Shown here: positions 20,001 through 29,323 of the stretch, piece after piece | Position numbering within the stretch: the stretch's first letter is position 1 | How the letters are laid out: every line of letters starts with the position of its first letter | Assembly (NCBI GenBank): GCA_027486725.1 | Contig: JAIXOP010000008.1 | Location: 91,369-155,368 of the forward strand | DNA: 64,000 bases | Direction of reading: 5' to 3' | Source of the DNA: Burkholderiales bacterium | GTDB lineage: Bacteria; Pseudomonadota; Gammaproteobacteria; Burkholderiales; Burkholderiaceae_A | The notes under the pieces: model-generated | Told to the model about the DNA's origin: nothing | The model's database searches: none | What the model saw: the letters and a program-made list of their open reading frames with translations, nothing else | Position numbers and translations under genes: made by a program

Positions 20001-21361
20001 GACTTGTTGCGGTCGCGGAGCAGCACATGCTCCAGGTAGTGAATGGAGGTGCCTCCATCCTCGAAGTGGGTGTCGCGCAGGATCTCGCGGTGCAGGGGGA
20101 CATTGGTCTTCACCCCCTCGATCACCACCTCGGAGAGGGCAGAACTCATGCGGGCAATCGCCTGCTCCCGCGTATCGCCATAGGCAATGATCTTGCCAAT
20201 CATCGAGTCGTAGTGGGGCGGAATGGTGTAGCCCGAGTAGACATGGGAGTCGATCCGGATGCCGGGGCCGCCGGGCATGTGCCAGGCGGTGACCTTGCCG
20301 GGCGAGGGCGTGAAGCGGAAGGGGTCCTCGGCGTTCACACGACATTCGATGGCGTGGCCCTTGAGCACCACGTCCTTCTGGCGCAGCGTGAGGGGGAGTC
20401 CGGCGGCGATGCGGATCTGCTCCTGCACGATGTCGATGCCGGTGATGAGCTCGGTGACCGGGTGCTCCACCTGAACACGGGTGTTCATCTCAATGAAATA
20501 GAACTCGCCGTTTTCAAACAGGAACTCGATCGTGCCGGCTCCGCGGTAGCCAATGCGCTTGCAGGCCTCAGCGCAGCGTTGACCGATCTTCTCGCGCTGC
20601 TTGGGCGTGAGCCCCGGGGCGGGGGCCTCTTCGAGCACCTTCTGGTGGCGGCGCTGCATCGAGCAGTCGCGCTCGCCCAGGTGGATCACATTGCCGTGCT
20701 CGTCGGCAAGGATTTGAATCTCGATGTGCCTGGGATTCTCGAGGAACTTCTCCATGTAGACATCGGGGTTGTTGAAGGCTGCTGCTGCCTCGGCCCGGGT
20801 GGTGTTCACCGAGCTGATCAATGCCGCCTCGGTGTGCACGACCCGCATGCCGCGTCCGCCACCACCACCAGCGGCCTTGATGATCACGGGGTAGCCAATG
20901 GCCCGGGCGGTTCGGGTGATCTCCACGGGGTCGTCTGTGAGCGCACCCTCGGAGCCGGGCACGCAGGGCACGCCCGCAGCAATCATGGCCTTCTTCGCCG
21001 CCACCTTGTCGCCCATCATGCGGATGGTGTCGGGGCGGGGACCGATGAAGGTAAAGCCACTCTTTTCCACGCGGTCGGCGAAGTCGGCGTTCTCGGAGAG
21101 AAAGCCATAGCCCGGGTGGATGGCTTCGGCATCGGTCACCTCGGCCGCGGCGATGATGGCCGGAATGTTGAGGTAGCTCTCGCGCGAGGGGGCTGGACCT
21201 ATGCAGACCGACTCATCGGCCAGCTTGACCACCTTGGCGTCGATGTCGGCGGTGGAGTGGACCACGACCGTCCGGATGCCCAGCTCGCGACAGGCGCGCT
21301 GGATGCGCAGAGCGATCTCGCCGCGGTTGGCGATCAGGATCTTGTCAAAAAGGGTGCTCAT
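19997..21361 (-). CDS. accC: Acetyl-CoA carboxylase, biotin carboxylase subunit
   Basis: AccC carboxylates biotin on AccB with ATP and bicarbonate, the first half of the committed step of fatty acid synthesis. The sequence opens [25 protein letters not shown]. It carries the ATP-grasp glycine loop [12 protein letters not shown], the [18 protein letters not shown] block, the catalytic [18 protein letters not shown] segment and ECRVNAEDP. 454 residues is close to the usual 449. It lies 16 bases after accB and shares 4 bases with prmA. Confidence 0.98.
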   Translation of the reverse strand: MSTLFDKILIANRGEIALRIQRACRELGIRTVVVHSTADIDAKVVKLADESVCIGPAPSRESYLNIPAIIAAAEVTDAEAIHPGYGFLSENADFADRVEKSGFTFIGPRPDTIRMMGDKVAAKKAMIAAGVPCVPGSEGALTDDPVEITRTARAIGYPVIIKAAGGGGGRGMRVVHTEAALISSVNTTRAEAAAAFNNPDVYMEKFLENPRHIEIQILADEHGNVIHLGERDCSMQRRHQKVLEEAPAPGLTPKQREKIGQRCAEACKRIGYRGAGTIEFLFENGEFYFIEMNTRVQVEHPVTELITGIDIVQEQIRIAAGLPLTLRQKDVVLKGHAIECRVNAEDPFRFTPSPGKVTAWHMPGGPGIRIDSHVYSGYTIPPHYDSMIGKIIAYGDTREQAIARMSSALSEVVIEGVKTNVPLHREILRDTHFEDGGTSIHYLEHVLLRDRNKS

Positions 21362-21377
21362 AAGAGGTCTCTGGTGC

Positions 21378-21857
21378 TCAGCCGATCACAAACAGCGGCT
21401 GACCGAACTCCACGGGGTCGCCGTTGCCCACGAGGATGGCGCGCACCACGCCGGAGGTCTCGGCGGGAATCTCGTTCATGATCTTCATGGCCTCGATGAC
21501 GCAGAGGGTCTGGCCTGCCTCCACGCGATCCCCCACTTCCACAAATGCCTTGTCGTTGGGGGAGGAGGCCCGGTAGAAGGTCCCCACCATGGGGGAGGTC
21601 TGTGGCGCCGGGCCAGACGCGGCAGGTGCTGCAGCGGGTGCAGCGGGGGCTGCAGCTGCAGCTGCAGCCGGGGCCGGTGCGGCCGGCGCAGCCGCTGGGG
21701 CAACCACGACCGCCGGTGCTGCGGCCATGGGCGCCATGGCCGGCGCTGGGGCGGACTTCACGATCCGAACGCGGCCCTCGCCTTCGGTGATCTCGAGCTC
21801 CGAAATGCCACTGTCGGCGACCAGGTCAATGAGGGTCTTGAGTTTGCGCAGGTCCAT
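21378..21857 (-). CDS. accB: Acetyl-CoA carboxylase, biotin carboxyl carrier protein
   Basis: AccB carries biotin between the carboxylase and carboxyltransferase halves of acetyl-CoA carboxylase. The N-terminal helix [32 protein letters not shown] is typical. A long Ala/Pro linker (about 38-80) leads to the biotinyl domain, with the biotin-accepting lysine in [11 protein letters not shown] (about residue 125). The ATG at 21857 is preceded by GAAGGAG, which decides the start over an in-frame ATG 21 bases upstream. 159 residues is normal. It follows aroQ and precedes accC in one operon. Confidence 0.97.
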   Translation of the reverse strand: MDLRKLKTLIDLVADSGISELEITEGEGRVRIVKSAPAPAMAPMAAAPAVVVAPAAAPAAPAPAAAAAAAPAAPAAAPAASGPAPQTSPMVGTFYRASSPNDKAFVEVGDRVEAGQTLCVIEAMKIMNEIPAETSGVVRAILVGNGDPVEFGQPLFVIG

Positions 21858-21917
21858 GAGGCTCTCCTTCTTTTTCATTGGTGATGGTGTTGCAAGGGGT
21901 GGACGATGGCGGGTCCG

Positions 21918-22376
21918 CTAGGCGGACCGAGCAGCCAGGGTGTGGTGGGCCAGATGTCTCAGGCCCACTCGGTAGCCCTCGGCCCCAAGACCGCAGAGCA
22001 CGGCCAGGGCGAGGTCGGAAAAATACGAGTGGTGACGGAAAGGCTCGCGCCGATGGACGTTGCTGAGGTGGACCTCCACCAGGGGAAGGCCCACCGCGGC
22101 CACCGCATCGCGCAGCGCAACGCTGGTGTGGGTGAAGGCGCCGGGGTTCATCAGGATTCCGGCCACGCCACGATCGGCGGCGTGGTGGATGGCATCGATC
22201 AGAACACCTTCGTGGTTGCTCTGCACGAACTCCACCGAAACCCCCAGCATCGAGGCCTCATCTCGCAGCATCCCGTCGATGTCCTCGAGGGTGGTCTTGC
22301 CGTAAATGTCGGGCTCGCGCTGGCCCAGCCGATTGAGGTTGGGACCGTGCAGGACGAGCAGCAGCGGAGGCTTCAT
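21918..22376 (-). CDS. aroQ: 3-dehydroquinate dehydratase, type II
   Basis: AroQ dehydrates 3-dehydroquinate to 3-dehydroshikimate in the shikimate pathway. The opening [20 protein letters not shown] carries the active-site arginine (about R20) and tyrosine (about Y25). [20 protein letters not shown] and [18 protein letters not shown] complete the type II signature. The ATG at 22376 gives 152 residues; an in-frame TTG at 22391 is less likely. The next pathway step, shikimate dehydrogenase, is encoded inside the fusion gene at 24969-27863, and a DAHP synthase lies at 42498. Confidence 0.97.
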   Translation of the reverse strand: MKPPLLLVLHGPNLNRLGQREPDIYGKTTLEDIDGMLRDEASMLGVSVEFVQSNHEGVLIDAIHHAADRGVAGILMNPGAFTHTSVALRDAVAAVGLPLVEVHLSNVHRREPFRHHSYFSDLALAVLCGLGAEGYRVGLRHLAHHTLAARSA

Positions 22377-22436
22377 GCCGAAGACCCCCAACGGGCGGGG
22401 GCGAAGTCGATGGAAAACGCAGTTTAACCGAACCCG

Positions 22437-22967
22437 TTATTTGCTGGTATTCAGCCAGCTTCTGAGTTCATCTTCACTAATTTTGCCGAGCTTCTGACGC
22501 TGAACAGACCCGTCGGCGCCGATCAATACGGTGTAGGGCAGGGCGCCCGAGGGATTGCCCAGCCGCTCTCCCAGGGCCTGCCCGGCGGCACCGGCCACGA
22601 AAATGGGGTAGCCCACCTCCTGCGTGAGGGGGAAGGCCGCCACGGCCCGAGGATTGTCGACCGCCAGGCCGATCACCACGACCCCCCGATCCTTCACGTC
22701 GGCATACACGCGCGCCAGATCGGGCATCTCCTCAACGCAGGGCGGGCACCAGGTGGCCCAGAAGTTGATCACGGTGAGGGGCTGGCGGACCGTGCCCAGG
22801 GTGGCCGGGTCGCCGGCGGTGGGGGCGATCTGGGTCAGCGGAACTTCGAAGACCCAGGCCGCATTCTCGGCAGGGTCGGGGCTGTGGACCGTGCGGCTGA
22901 CGAGATAGCCCGCAGCAGCGGCGCCGGCAACGACCAGGGCCAACACGATGGTCTGGAATTTGGGCAT
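22437..22967 (-). CDS. TlpA-family membrane-anchored thioredoxin-like protein
   Basis: A periplasmic disulfide oxidoreductase of the TlpA/ResA type. One N-terminal hydrophobic helix (about 6-22, IVLALVVAGAAAAGYLV) anchors it in the inner membrane. The thioredoxin fold contains INFWATWCPPCVEEMP with the redox pair C74/C77, and the cis-proline region ALPYTVLIGADG. 176 residues is normal. It lies 5 bases after the hypothetical gene and upstream of aroQ, the usual Burkholderiales neighbourhood. The substrate is not deducible; reduction of apocytochrome c or cell-surface thiols is a common role of this family. Confidence 0.92.
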   Translation of the reverse strand: MPKFQTIVLALVVAGAAAAGYLVSRTVHSPDPAENAAWVFEVPLTQIAPTAGDPATLGTVRQPLTVINFWATWCPPCVEEMPDLARVYADVKDRGVVVIGLAVDNPRAVAAFPLTQEVGYPIFVAGAAGQALGERLGNPSGALPYTVLIGADGSVQRQKLGKISEDELRSWLNTSK

Positions 22968-22972
22968 GGGAA

Positions 22973-23446
22973 TCAGTCCTCGTGGCGGGGGGTGGTGGGG
23001 GTGATGTCGGAGGCTGCGATGTTCAGGGCCTGCAGCTCGGGCAGGGGAATGCCACTGAGTCGTCTCAGCCCCTGCGCCCGGGGCACGGTGCGGATCTGCA
23101 CCAGGCTGCCCTCGAATTCGAGGTGAAAGCCCTCGTCGAGGCCGATTTTGGGGCTGCGCCGTGGGTCCGACTCCGAACCCCCGAGCGCCTCCAGCGATAC
23201 GGTGTCGGCATCGATCTCGATGTTGACCAGATGCATGGCCAGGTCCTTCGACTGCTCGGCGACATGGGCCAGATAAATGGGGCTCTCCTCGTCGGCAGTT
23301 CCGTTGGCCACGGCCCCCAGCAGCCAGGTCTCGTGGGGCAGAAGCAGCCGCATGAGGCGCTCGGCGCGCTGACGCAGCAGGGCCACCGATTCCGGGTCCG
23401 AGTTTGGTTCCTCGTCGATCAGCCAGGGGGGAGGGTTGCGCTTCAC
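22973..23446 (-). CDS. Conserved-looking hypothetical protein beside tlpA and mpl
   Basis: I do not recognise a named domain in these 157 residues. The protein is acidic overall, soluble by composition, without signal peptide or membrane segment; a helical stretch (ESVALLRQRAERLMRLLLPHETWLLGAVANG, about 19-49) is followed by beta-rich sequence. Its place between tlpA and mpl is where Burkholderiales carry a hypothetical gene. The start is a GTG at 23446, preceded by CATAAT (23453-23458 on this strand) with only 6 bases between, and no Shine-Dalgarno, so the mRNA may be leaderless. tlpA follows after 5 bases. Confidence 0.75.
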   Translation of the reverse strand: MKRNPPPWLIDEEPNSDPESVALLRQRAERLMRLLLPHETWLLGAVANGTADEESPIYLAHVAEQSKDLAMHLVNIEIDADTVSLEALGGSESDPRRSPKIGLDEGFHLEFEGSLVQIRTVPRAQGLRRLSGIPLPELQALNIAASDITPTTPRHED

Positions 23447-23452
23447 GCGCCG

Positions 23453-23479
23453 ATTATGCAGTGGGTGACTGGCTACAAT
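23453..23479. promoter_or_regulatory. Back-to-back -10-like elements between the hypothetical gene and mpl
   Basis: On the minus strand CATAAT (23453-23458) lies 6 bases before a GTG start; on the plus strand TACAAT (23474-23479) lies 5 bases before the mpl ATG. Neither gene has a Shine-Dalgarno sequence. No convincing -35 hexamers are visible. Both transcripts could begin at their start codons. Confidence 0.45.
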
Positions 23480-23484
23480 CCCGT

Positions 23485-24972
23485 ATGAATTCGCAGCCCC
23501 TTCAGACGCCCCCGCACCTTCAGACGCCTCCGCACCTTCAGTCTCGCCATCTCCACATCATCGGCATCGCCGGAACCTTCATGGGGGGCGTGGCCCAGCT
23601 GGCCAAGGCCCTGGGCCACCGCGTGACCGGCTGCGATCAGGCCGTCTATCCGCCCATGAGCGACCAGCTTCGGGCTGCGGGGATCGATTTTTCCGAGGGC
23701 TTCGACGCCATGCCCGCCGACATTGGCGCCGACCTCTACATCGTGGGCAATGTCGCGCGGCGTGGACTGCCCATCGTCGAGGCGCTGTTGAATCAACGCC
23801 TTCCGATGGTCTCGGGCCCGGAGTGGCTCAAGGAGGCAGTGCTGCGGCATCGTCCGGTGGTCGCGGTGGCCGGAACGCACGGCAAGACCACCACCGCATC
23901 GTTGGTGGCCCACCTGCTCGATGCGCTGGGGCTGAAGCCGGGATTTCTCATTGGTGGGGTGCCCGAGCAGTTCGGCTGCTCGGCGCGCCTGGGGGCGGTG
24001 GGGGCGCCCTTTGTGATTGAGGCCGATGAGTACGACACCGCGTTCTTCGACAAGCGATCGAAGTTCCTGCACTACCCCGCCACCATTGCCGTCCTCAACA
24101 ACCTGGAATACGACCACGCCGACATCTTTCCAGACCTGGCCGCCATCCAGACCCAGTTCCACCATTGGATCCGAACGCTGCCGTCGTCGGGGGCGGTGGT
24201 CCTGCACGCGGGGGTGGAGTCGCTTGAGGCGGTGCTTGCCCGCGGCTGCTATGGCGAGGCGATTCGGGTGGGGGCCGGCACGGGCTTTGGCTGGGCCAGC
24301 ACCCAGCCCCTCGTGCTCGATGCGCAGGGTCAGCACCTGCCGACGGTCGCCGCCCTGCCGGGCCCACACAACCGCGACAACCTGCTCGTGGCCCTGGCGG
24401 CCGTTCAGGCCCTGGCGCTGCGACTGCCCAGCCCTGCACCCGATGCCCTGGCGCGGGCCGCTGCTGCCGCAGGATTGTTTGGTGGGGTTCGTCGCCGCAT
24501 GACCGAGGTGGCCCAGTGCGCTGGCATCACCCTGATCGACGACTTTGCCCACCACCCCACCGCCATTGCCGTGACCCTGGCGGGGGTGCGCGAGCGATTT
24601 CCCGGACGGCGGGTGCTGGCGGTGGTGGAGCCACGCTCCAACACCATGAAGCTCGGCACCCTGCGGGCAGCGCTGGCGCCCAGCCTGCAGCTCGCCGATC
24701 GGGTCTTTGGCCTGTCGGCTGGTCTGGGCTGGGATCTCGCCGAGGCGCTGGCGGCCCACCCGGCGGCCCAGGTCTGCTCTGACATCGACGCCCTGTCGTC
24801 GGTGGTGCTGGCCGAGGCCGTCGAGGGCGATGTGATTATTTTGATGAGCAATGGCAGCTTCGGTGGCCTGCAGGATCGGCTGGCCCAGGCTCTCGCTGCC
24901 GCTCCCGCCGCTCCCGCCGCTCCCGCCGCCCCCGCCGCCCCCGCCGCCGCTGCGGCAGGGCAGGGCCAATGA
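23485..24972 (+). CDS. mpl: UDP-N-acetylmuramate:L-alanyl-gamma-D-glutamyl-meso-diaminopimelate ligase
   Basis: Mpl reattaches recycled murein tripeptide to UDP-MurNAc, a shortcut in cell-wall recycling. The Mur-ligase fold shows HIIGIAGTFMGGVAQLAKALGHRVTGCD at the N-terminus, the ATP loop GTHGKTTT (130-137), IEADEYDTAFFDKRSKF and DDFAHHPTA. MSNGSFGGLQDRL near the end is Mpl-specific. The N-terminus has a tandem QTPPHL repeat and the C-terminus an Ala/Pro tail of about 24 residues, both encoded by DNA repeats. 495 residues against the usual 450-460. The next gene starts within its stop codon region (ATGA, 24969-24972). AmpD and AnmK, in the same window, feed related intermediates. Confidence 0.96.
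   Translation: MNSQPLQTPPHLQTPPHLQSRHLHIIGIAGTFMGGVAQLAKALGHRVTGCDQAVYPPMSDQLRAAGIDFSEGFDAMPADIGADLYIVGNVARRGLPIVEALLNQRLPMVSGPEWLKEAVLRHRPVVAVAGTHGKTTTASLVAHLLDALGLKPGFLIGGVPEQFGCSARLGAVGAPFVIEADEYDTAFFDKRSKFLHYPATIAVLNNLEYDHADIFPDLAAIQTQFHHWIRTLPSSGAVVLHAGVESLEAVLARGCYGEAIRVGAGTGFGWASTQPLVLDAQGQHLPTVAALPGPHNRDNLLVALAAVQALALRLPSPAPDALARAAAAAGLFGGVRRRMTEVAQCAGITLIDDFAHHPTAIAVTLAGVRERFPGRRVLAVVEPRSNTMKLGTLRAALAPSLQLADRVFGLSAGLGWDLAEALAAHPAAQVCSDIDALSSVVLAEAVEGDVIILMSNGSFGGLQDRLAQALAAAPAAPAAPAAPAAPAAAAAGQGQ
23500..23535 (+). repeat. 18-bp tandem duplication at the mpl 5' end
   Basis: Two adjacent copies of CTTCAGACGCCYCCGCAC (23500-23517 and 23518-23535) differ by one base and encode LQTPPH twice, just after the start codon. 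The duplicated peptide precedes the conserved domain. Confidence 0.9.
24901..24945 (+). repeat. 9-bp tandem repeat at the mpl 3' end
   Basis: Five copies of GCYCCCGCC (three GCTCCCGCC, then two GCCCCCGCC) encode an APA-type tail of Mpl. The units keep the reading frame, so copy-number changes would alter tail length without a frameshift. Confidence 0.9.
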
Positions 24973-27863
24973 ACATTCTGTTTGAGGAGTCGGGTGGCCT
25001 GAAGGCAGGCCGCCTGATGTCGGAGGCCGACAGCAGCCTGCAGGTGGAGACCGGCACGGGCCGGCGGCTGAAGATCAAGCGCAACCAGGTGCTGCTGCGG
25101 TTCGAGCGGCCCGGCGCCGACGAGCTGCTGCCCCAGGCGGAGCGGGCTGCGGCCGAGCACGACATTCCTTTTCTCTACGAATGTGCCCCGGAGGCGGAAT
25201 TCACCGCCGAGGAGTTCGCTCGGGAGGTGTTTTCAGCACAGCCCGCCGCCGTGGAGGTGGCGGGTCTTCTGCTGGCACTGCAGGCAGCGCCGATCTACTT
25301 CCACCGCAAGGGCAAGGGCATTTTCCGCAAGGCGCCGGCCGAGCAGCTCGAGGCAGCCCTGGCGGGCCTGGCCAAACGCCAGGCCCTGGCCGAGGCACAG
25401 GCCGCCCTCGAGGCCGAGATTCTGGGGGGTGGTCTTCCCGAGGAGATGGCCCGCCAGGCGATGGCTCTGGCCACCCGGCCCGACAAAAACAGCATCGCCC
25501 ACAAGGCCCTCGATGCGGCTGCCCGCCAGCTGCGCACCACGCCCGAGGCGCTGCTGCTGGAGCGCGGAGCCATCCCGAGCGCCTACGCGCTGCACCGTGC
25601 GCGCTTTGTTCAGGAGCACTTTCCGTCGGGCACCCGGGCAAGCATTGGCGACGACGAACTGCTTCGGCTGCGCGCCGCCAAGGCCACGCTGCTGGAGAAG
25701 CTGCCACGGTCCGCCCAGCCCGCCTACTCCCTCGACGACGCGAGCACCGATGAGGTCGACGATGCCTTCTCGCTGGAGGCCATCGACCAGGGGTGGCGCG
25801 TGGGCGTTCACATCGCAGCGCCAGGCCTGTTGATCGAGCCCGATTCGGCCCTGGGGCGCATTGCCCGAGATCGGGCGTCGACTGTCTATTTCCCTGGCGA
25901 CAAGATCACGATGCTGCCCCCCGAGGCGGTCGCGCTGGGCTCTCTGGATGAGGGATCCTGGCAGCCCACGGTGTCCTTGTATTTGGAGATGTCCCCCGAG
26001 GGCGAGGTGCTTCGCCAGTTCAGCCGTGTGGAGCAGGTGGAGATTCGCCAAAACATCCGGCATGGCGACTGGGAGGAGGCCCTGGAGGCCGCCATTGCGG
26101 CCAATGGCTCGGCCAGTGCAGCCCTGCCTTGGGAGGGCCTGCCTGTTCTGCACCGTCTGGCCAGCGCCCTGCGGCGAGGCCGTGAGGCCGTGCGCGGAAA
26201 GCCCGAGCCGGTGGGCCGCCAGGACCTCATCTTCAAGGTGGACTGGTCGGACACCCCCAATGCCAAGGAGCTGGGCGATGGCCGGGCGCGGGTCGAGACC
26301 CGCATCCGCGGCAGTGCGGTGGACCTGCTGGTCTCGGAGTTCATGATTGCCACCAATGTGCGTTGGGGCGAGACCCTCGCGCTGGCCCAGCTGCCCGGCC
26401 TCTATCGCACCCAGGCCTTTGGCCGCGTGCGGATGCAGACGGGCCCCGGGCCCCACCAGGGGATGGGGGTGAGCCACTACGCCTGGTGCTCCTCGCCCCT
26501 GCGGCGATACTGCGACCTGCTCAATCAATGGCAGCTCTTGGCGGCCCTCGGCCATCGGCGCCCACTCTACAAATCGGGCGATGCCCAGCTGTTTGCCGAC
26601 CTGGCCCAGTTCGAGTCGCGCCACGAGCGCTACAACGAGTTTCAGTCGTTCATGGAGCGCTATTGGAGCCTGCGCCTGCTGGGTGAGGAGCTCCAGCAGG
26701 GCGGCGAGGGGTGGGCCCTCACCGCCTCGGACCTCGCCCAGTCCACCCCAGAACTTGCGGTCATCACCCGCCAGGAGGGCGTGGCACGCCTGCGTCGATT
26801 CCCAGTGACCGTGCGGGTTCCCACGTGGAATCGCCTGACCCCTGGGACCACAGTGGAAGTCGCTCCCGAGCGCTTCGACGCGCTCGAGAATGTGTTGGAG
26901 GTGCGCCCCATCCGCGTGGTCGAGGCGGTGGAGCCTGCGGCACCCATTCGCCTGGCCGTGTTGGGCGACCCGATTTCGCACAGCCGCTCGCCCACCATCC
27001 ATCGGCATTTCGCCGAACAGTTGCGCCTGCCGGTGGACTACGAGGCGATCGCCGTGCCGCGCATGGCTCTGGCCGAGCGGCTCTCCGACCTGCATGCCCA
27101 GGGCTATGCGGGTCTCAACCTCACCATCCCGCTCAAGGAGGAGGCCTATGCCTTGGCCGTCTCGGGAGGCTGGCCGATCTCCGACCGGGCGCAGCGTGCC
27201 CAGGCGGTCAACACCCTCGTGCGCACCGAGGCCGGCTGGTCCGCCGACAACACCGATGGTGCGGGCCTGGTCATGGCCCTGTCGTTGAGCCTCGCGGCCA
27301 TCGATCCTCCCGTGGGGGACCGCTCGGTGCTGCTGATTGGTGCCGGCGGAGCTGCCCGAGGTGTTTTGGAGCCCCTGCGGGCCGCGGGCTTTGGGCCCAT
27401 CTGGGTGACCAACCGCACCCGCTCTCGGGCGGAGGCGCTGGCGGCCGATTTCCAGCTCGAGCCCTCGGCCGTGGTCGACTGGACGGCTCTGGCCGAGCCC
27501 AGCCCCAGCCTTTTCCCTGGGGGCCACTGGCCCCAGGTTCTGATCAATGCCAGTGCGGCGAGTCTGGAGGGCGAGGCCCTGCCCATGGGCGAGGCCCTCT
27601 ATGCCCATGCCCGGGTGGCCTTCGACATGATGTACCCCAAGGCCCCCGACGCCTCGACCCCATGGCTTCGGGCGGTGGCCGAGGCTGCACCCCATGTGCT
27701 CAGCCTCCATGGCCTTGGTATGCTCGTTGGCCAGGCTGCCGAGAGCTTTCACCTCTGGACTGGGCAGCGGCCCGATCCCCTGCAGACGCTGGCGGCCCTG
27801 GCCGAACCATCCGCACCGACAGAACCATCCCCCACCGCCCCAGGCACCAACGACCCGGCATGA
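24969..27863 (+). CDS. RNase II-family (RNB) exoribonuclease fused to shikimate dehydrogenase (AroE)
   Basis: One uninterrupted frame of 964 residues holds two unrelated enzymes. Residues 1 to about 650 are an RNB 3'-5' exoribonuclease: the catalytic aspartates lie in SLDDASTDEVDDAF (about 254-267), followed by GVHIAAPG, the GMGVSHYAWCSSPLRRYCDLLNQ block and a C-terminal S1-like strand region. Residues about 658-940 are shikimate dehydrogenase: GDPISHSRSPTIH (665-677), NLTIPLKEEAY with the catalytic lysine (about 723), DNTDGAG (about 760-766), NADP loop GAGGAARGVL (792-801) and the SLHGLGMLVGQ end. The linker LEVRPIRVVEAVEPAAP has no stop and no ATG; an internal GTG start for AroE cannot be excluded. 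In relatives the two genes are separate neighbours. It overlaps mpl and mgtE by 4 bases each. Confidence 0.9.
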   Translation: MNILFEESGGLKAGRLMSEADSSLQVETGTGRRLKIKRNQVLLRFERPGADELLPQAERAAAEHDIPFLYECAPEAEFTAEEFAREVFSAQPAAVEVAGLLLALQAAPIYFHRKGKGIFRKAPAEQLEAALAGLAKRQALAEAQAALEAEILGGGLPEEMARQAMALATRPDKNSIAHKALDAAARQLRTTPEALLLERGAIPSAYALHRARFVQEHFPSGTRASIGDDELLRLRAAKATLLEKLPRSAQPAYSLDDASTDEVDDAFSLEAIDQGWRVGVHIAAPGLLIEPDSALGRIARDRASTVYFPGDKITMLPPEAVALGSLDEGSWQPTVSLYLEMSPEGEVLRQFSRVEQVEIRQNIRHGDWEEALEAAIAANGSASAALPWEGLPVLHRLASALRRGREAVRGKPEPVGRQDLIFKVDWSDTPNAKELGDGRARVETRIRGSAVDLLVSEFMIATNVRWGETLALAQLPGLYRTQAFGRVRMQTGPGPHQGMGVSHYAWCSSPLRRYCDLLNQWQLLAALGHRRPLYKSGDAQLFADLAQFESRHERYNEFQSFMERYWSLRLLGEELQQGGEGWALTASDLAQSTPELAVITRQEGVARLRRFPVTVRVPTWNRLTPGTTVEVAPERFDALENVLEVRPIRVVEAVEPAAPIRLAVLGDPISHSRSPTIHRHFAEQLRLPVDYEAIAVPRMALAERLSDLHAQGYAGLNLTIPLKEEAYALAVSGGWPISDRAQRAQAVNTLVRTEAGWSADNTDGAGLVMALSLSLAAIDPPVGDRSVLLIGAGGAARGVLEPLRAAGFGPIWVTNRTRSRAEALAADFQLEPSAVVDWTALAEPSPSLFPGGHWPQVLINASAASLEGEALPMGEALYAHARVAFDMMYPKAPDASTPWLRAVAEAAPHVLSLHGLGMLVGQAAESFHLWTGQRPDPLQTLAALAEPSAPTEPSPTAPGTNDPA

Positions 27864-29323
27864 GCACCCCGCGCAGTCCCGACAGTGGCCTTCACGCCCT
27901 CGACGAGGTCAGCGACCTCCTGCGCCGGTTCCGCATCGAGGATGACCTGGTGCATCGCGAGCAGCTGCCCTCGGCCGAGGACCGACGCGGTCTGGTTGAG
28001 ACCCTGGTGCACCGGCAGCATCGGGCGGCCCTGGCCAATCGCATCGCCCAGATTCATGCCGCCGACATCGCCTATGTTCTAGAGGCGTTGCCGCCCGAAG
28101 AGCGGGCGATGGTCTGGTCGCTGGTCTCGGAATCGCAGCAGGGCGATGTGCTGGTGGAACTTGCCGAATCCGTGCGGCCCTCGATCATCGAGCTCTGCTC
28201 GCGCGAGGCCCTCATTCGGGTGGCGCTGCAGCTGGAGCCCGATGAGCTTGCTGCCATGGCCGAAGATTTCCCCGCCGGTGTTCTGGAGCGGGTGCAGCAG
28301 GGGCTCTCGGTTGAAGAGCGCGAGCAGCTGCGCGCCGCGATGTCCTATCCCGAGGATTCGGTCGGCGCCTGGATGGACTTCGAGATGATCACCATCCGGG
28401 ACGATGTGACCCTGGAGGTGGTGCTGCGCTATCTGCGCCGCTTCGAGGCCCTGCCCGACCACACCGACCAGATCTTCGTGGTCGACCGCAGCGAACGGCT
28501 GCGGGGCGTGCTGCCCCTGGACCAGCTGCTGATTCATGAGCCCGAGGGCCGTGTTGTCGATGTGATGCGCACCGACCCCATCAGCCTGCGCGCGCGCGAG
28601 CCGGTGGAGGACGCCGCCCAGGCCTTCGAGCGCTACGACCTCGTGTCTGCGCCGGTGCTCGATGAGACAGGGCGGCTCGTGGGCCGGCTGGTGGTCTCCG
28701 AGGTGGTCGACGTCATTCGCGACCAGAGCGATGCCGAGACCTTGTCTCGGGCGGGTCTGCAAGACGACGAGGACCTCTTCGCGTCGGTCTGGGCATCGGC
28801 CCGCAACCGCTGGCTCTGGCTGGGGGTCAATCTGTTCACCGCCTTCGTGGCCTCGAGGGTGATTGGCGCCTTTGAGGGCACCATCGAGCGGGTGGTGGCC
28901 CTGGCCGCCCTCATGCCCGTGGTGGCGGGCATCGCGGGCAACTCGGGCAACCAGACCATGACCATCATCACCCGATCCCTGGCCCTCAATCAGATCAACC
29001 GCAACACCCTGGGACGACTCTTTGCCAAGGAGCTGGCGGTGGCCACCCTCAATGGGGTGGTCTGGGGGTCACTCGCGGGGGTGTTCGTCTGGATGCTCTA
29101 CCTGGGCACGGGCCAGGAATCGCTGCTGGCTTTCACGATGATGCTGGCCATTCTGCTCAACCTGCTGATTGCCGCCCTCATTGGCCTGGGCGTCCCGCTC
29201 GCCCTGGAGCGGATGGGGCGGGATCCGGCCATGGGCGCCTCGGTGCTGCTGACCTTCACCACCGACTCGCTCGGCTTTCTGATCTTCCTGGGCCTGGCCA
29301 GCCTATTCTTTGGACTCGCCTGA
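27860..29323 (+). CDS. mgtE: Magnesium transporter MgtE
   Basis: MgtE is a Mg2+ channel of the inner membrane gated by cytoplasmic Mg2+. The 487 residues show the N-domain of helical repeats (about 1-140), two CBS domains (about 145-265, with [22 protein letters not shown] and [17 protein letters not shown]), and a C-terminal bundle of five membrane segments (about 320-485) with the pore signature [25 protein letters not shown]. The ATG at 27860 overlaps the preceding stop as ATGA. Its last 21 bases overlap the convergent moaC gene. A co-expression with the RNase-AroE fusion follows from the overlap only. Confidence 0.96.
   Translation: MSTPRSPDSGLHALDEVSDLLRRFRIEDDLVHREQLPSAEDRRGLVETLVHRQHRAALANRIAQIHAADIAYVLEALPPEERAMVWSLVSESQQGDVLVELAESVRPSIIELCSREALIRVALQLEPDELAAMAEDFPAGVLERVQQGLSVEEREQLRAAMSYPEDSVGAWMDFEMITIRDDVTLEVVLRYLRRFEALPDHTDQIFVVDRSERLRGVLPLDQLLIHEPEGRVVDVMRTDPISLRAREPVEDAAQAFERYDLVSAPVLDETGRLVGRLVVSEVVDVIRDQSDAETLSRAGLQDDEDLFASVWASARNRWLWLGVNLFTAFVASRVIGAFEGTIERVVALAALMPVVAGIAGNSGNQTMTIITRSLALNQINRNTLGRLFAKELAVATLNGVVWGSLAGVFVWMLYLGTGQESLLAFTMMLAILLNLLIAALIGLGVPLALERMGRDPAMGASVLLTFTTDSLGFLIFLGLASLFFGLA

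Noticed and set aside
23473..24969. Nearly 500-codon frame antisense to mpl
   Set aside because: Histidine/glycine/glutamine-rich shadow translation with no domain; mpl on the plus strand is clearly coding.
25233..27752. 840-codon frame antisense to the RNase-AroE fusion
   Set aside because: Composition typical of a reverse-frame shadow; no family features and no promoter or ribosome-binding site.
26711..27859. Upstream extension of the mgtE frame through the aroE region
   Set aside because: It is the out-of-frame reading of the fusion gene; MgtE homology begins after the ATG at 27860, which overlaps the preceding stop.
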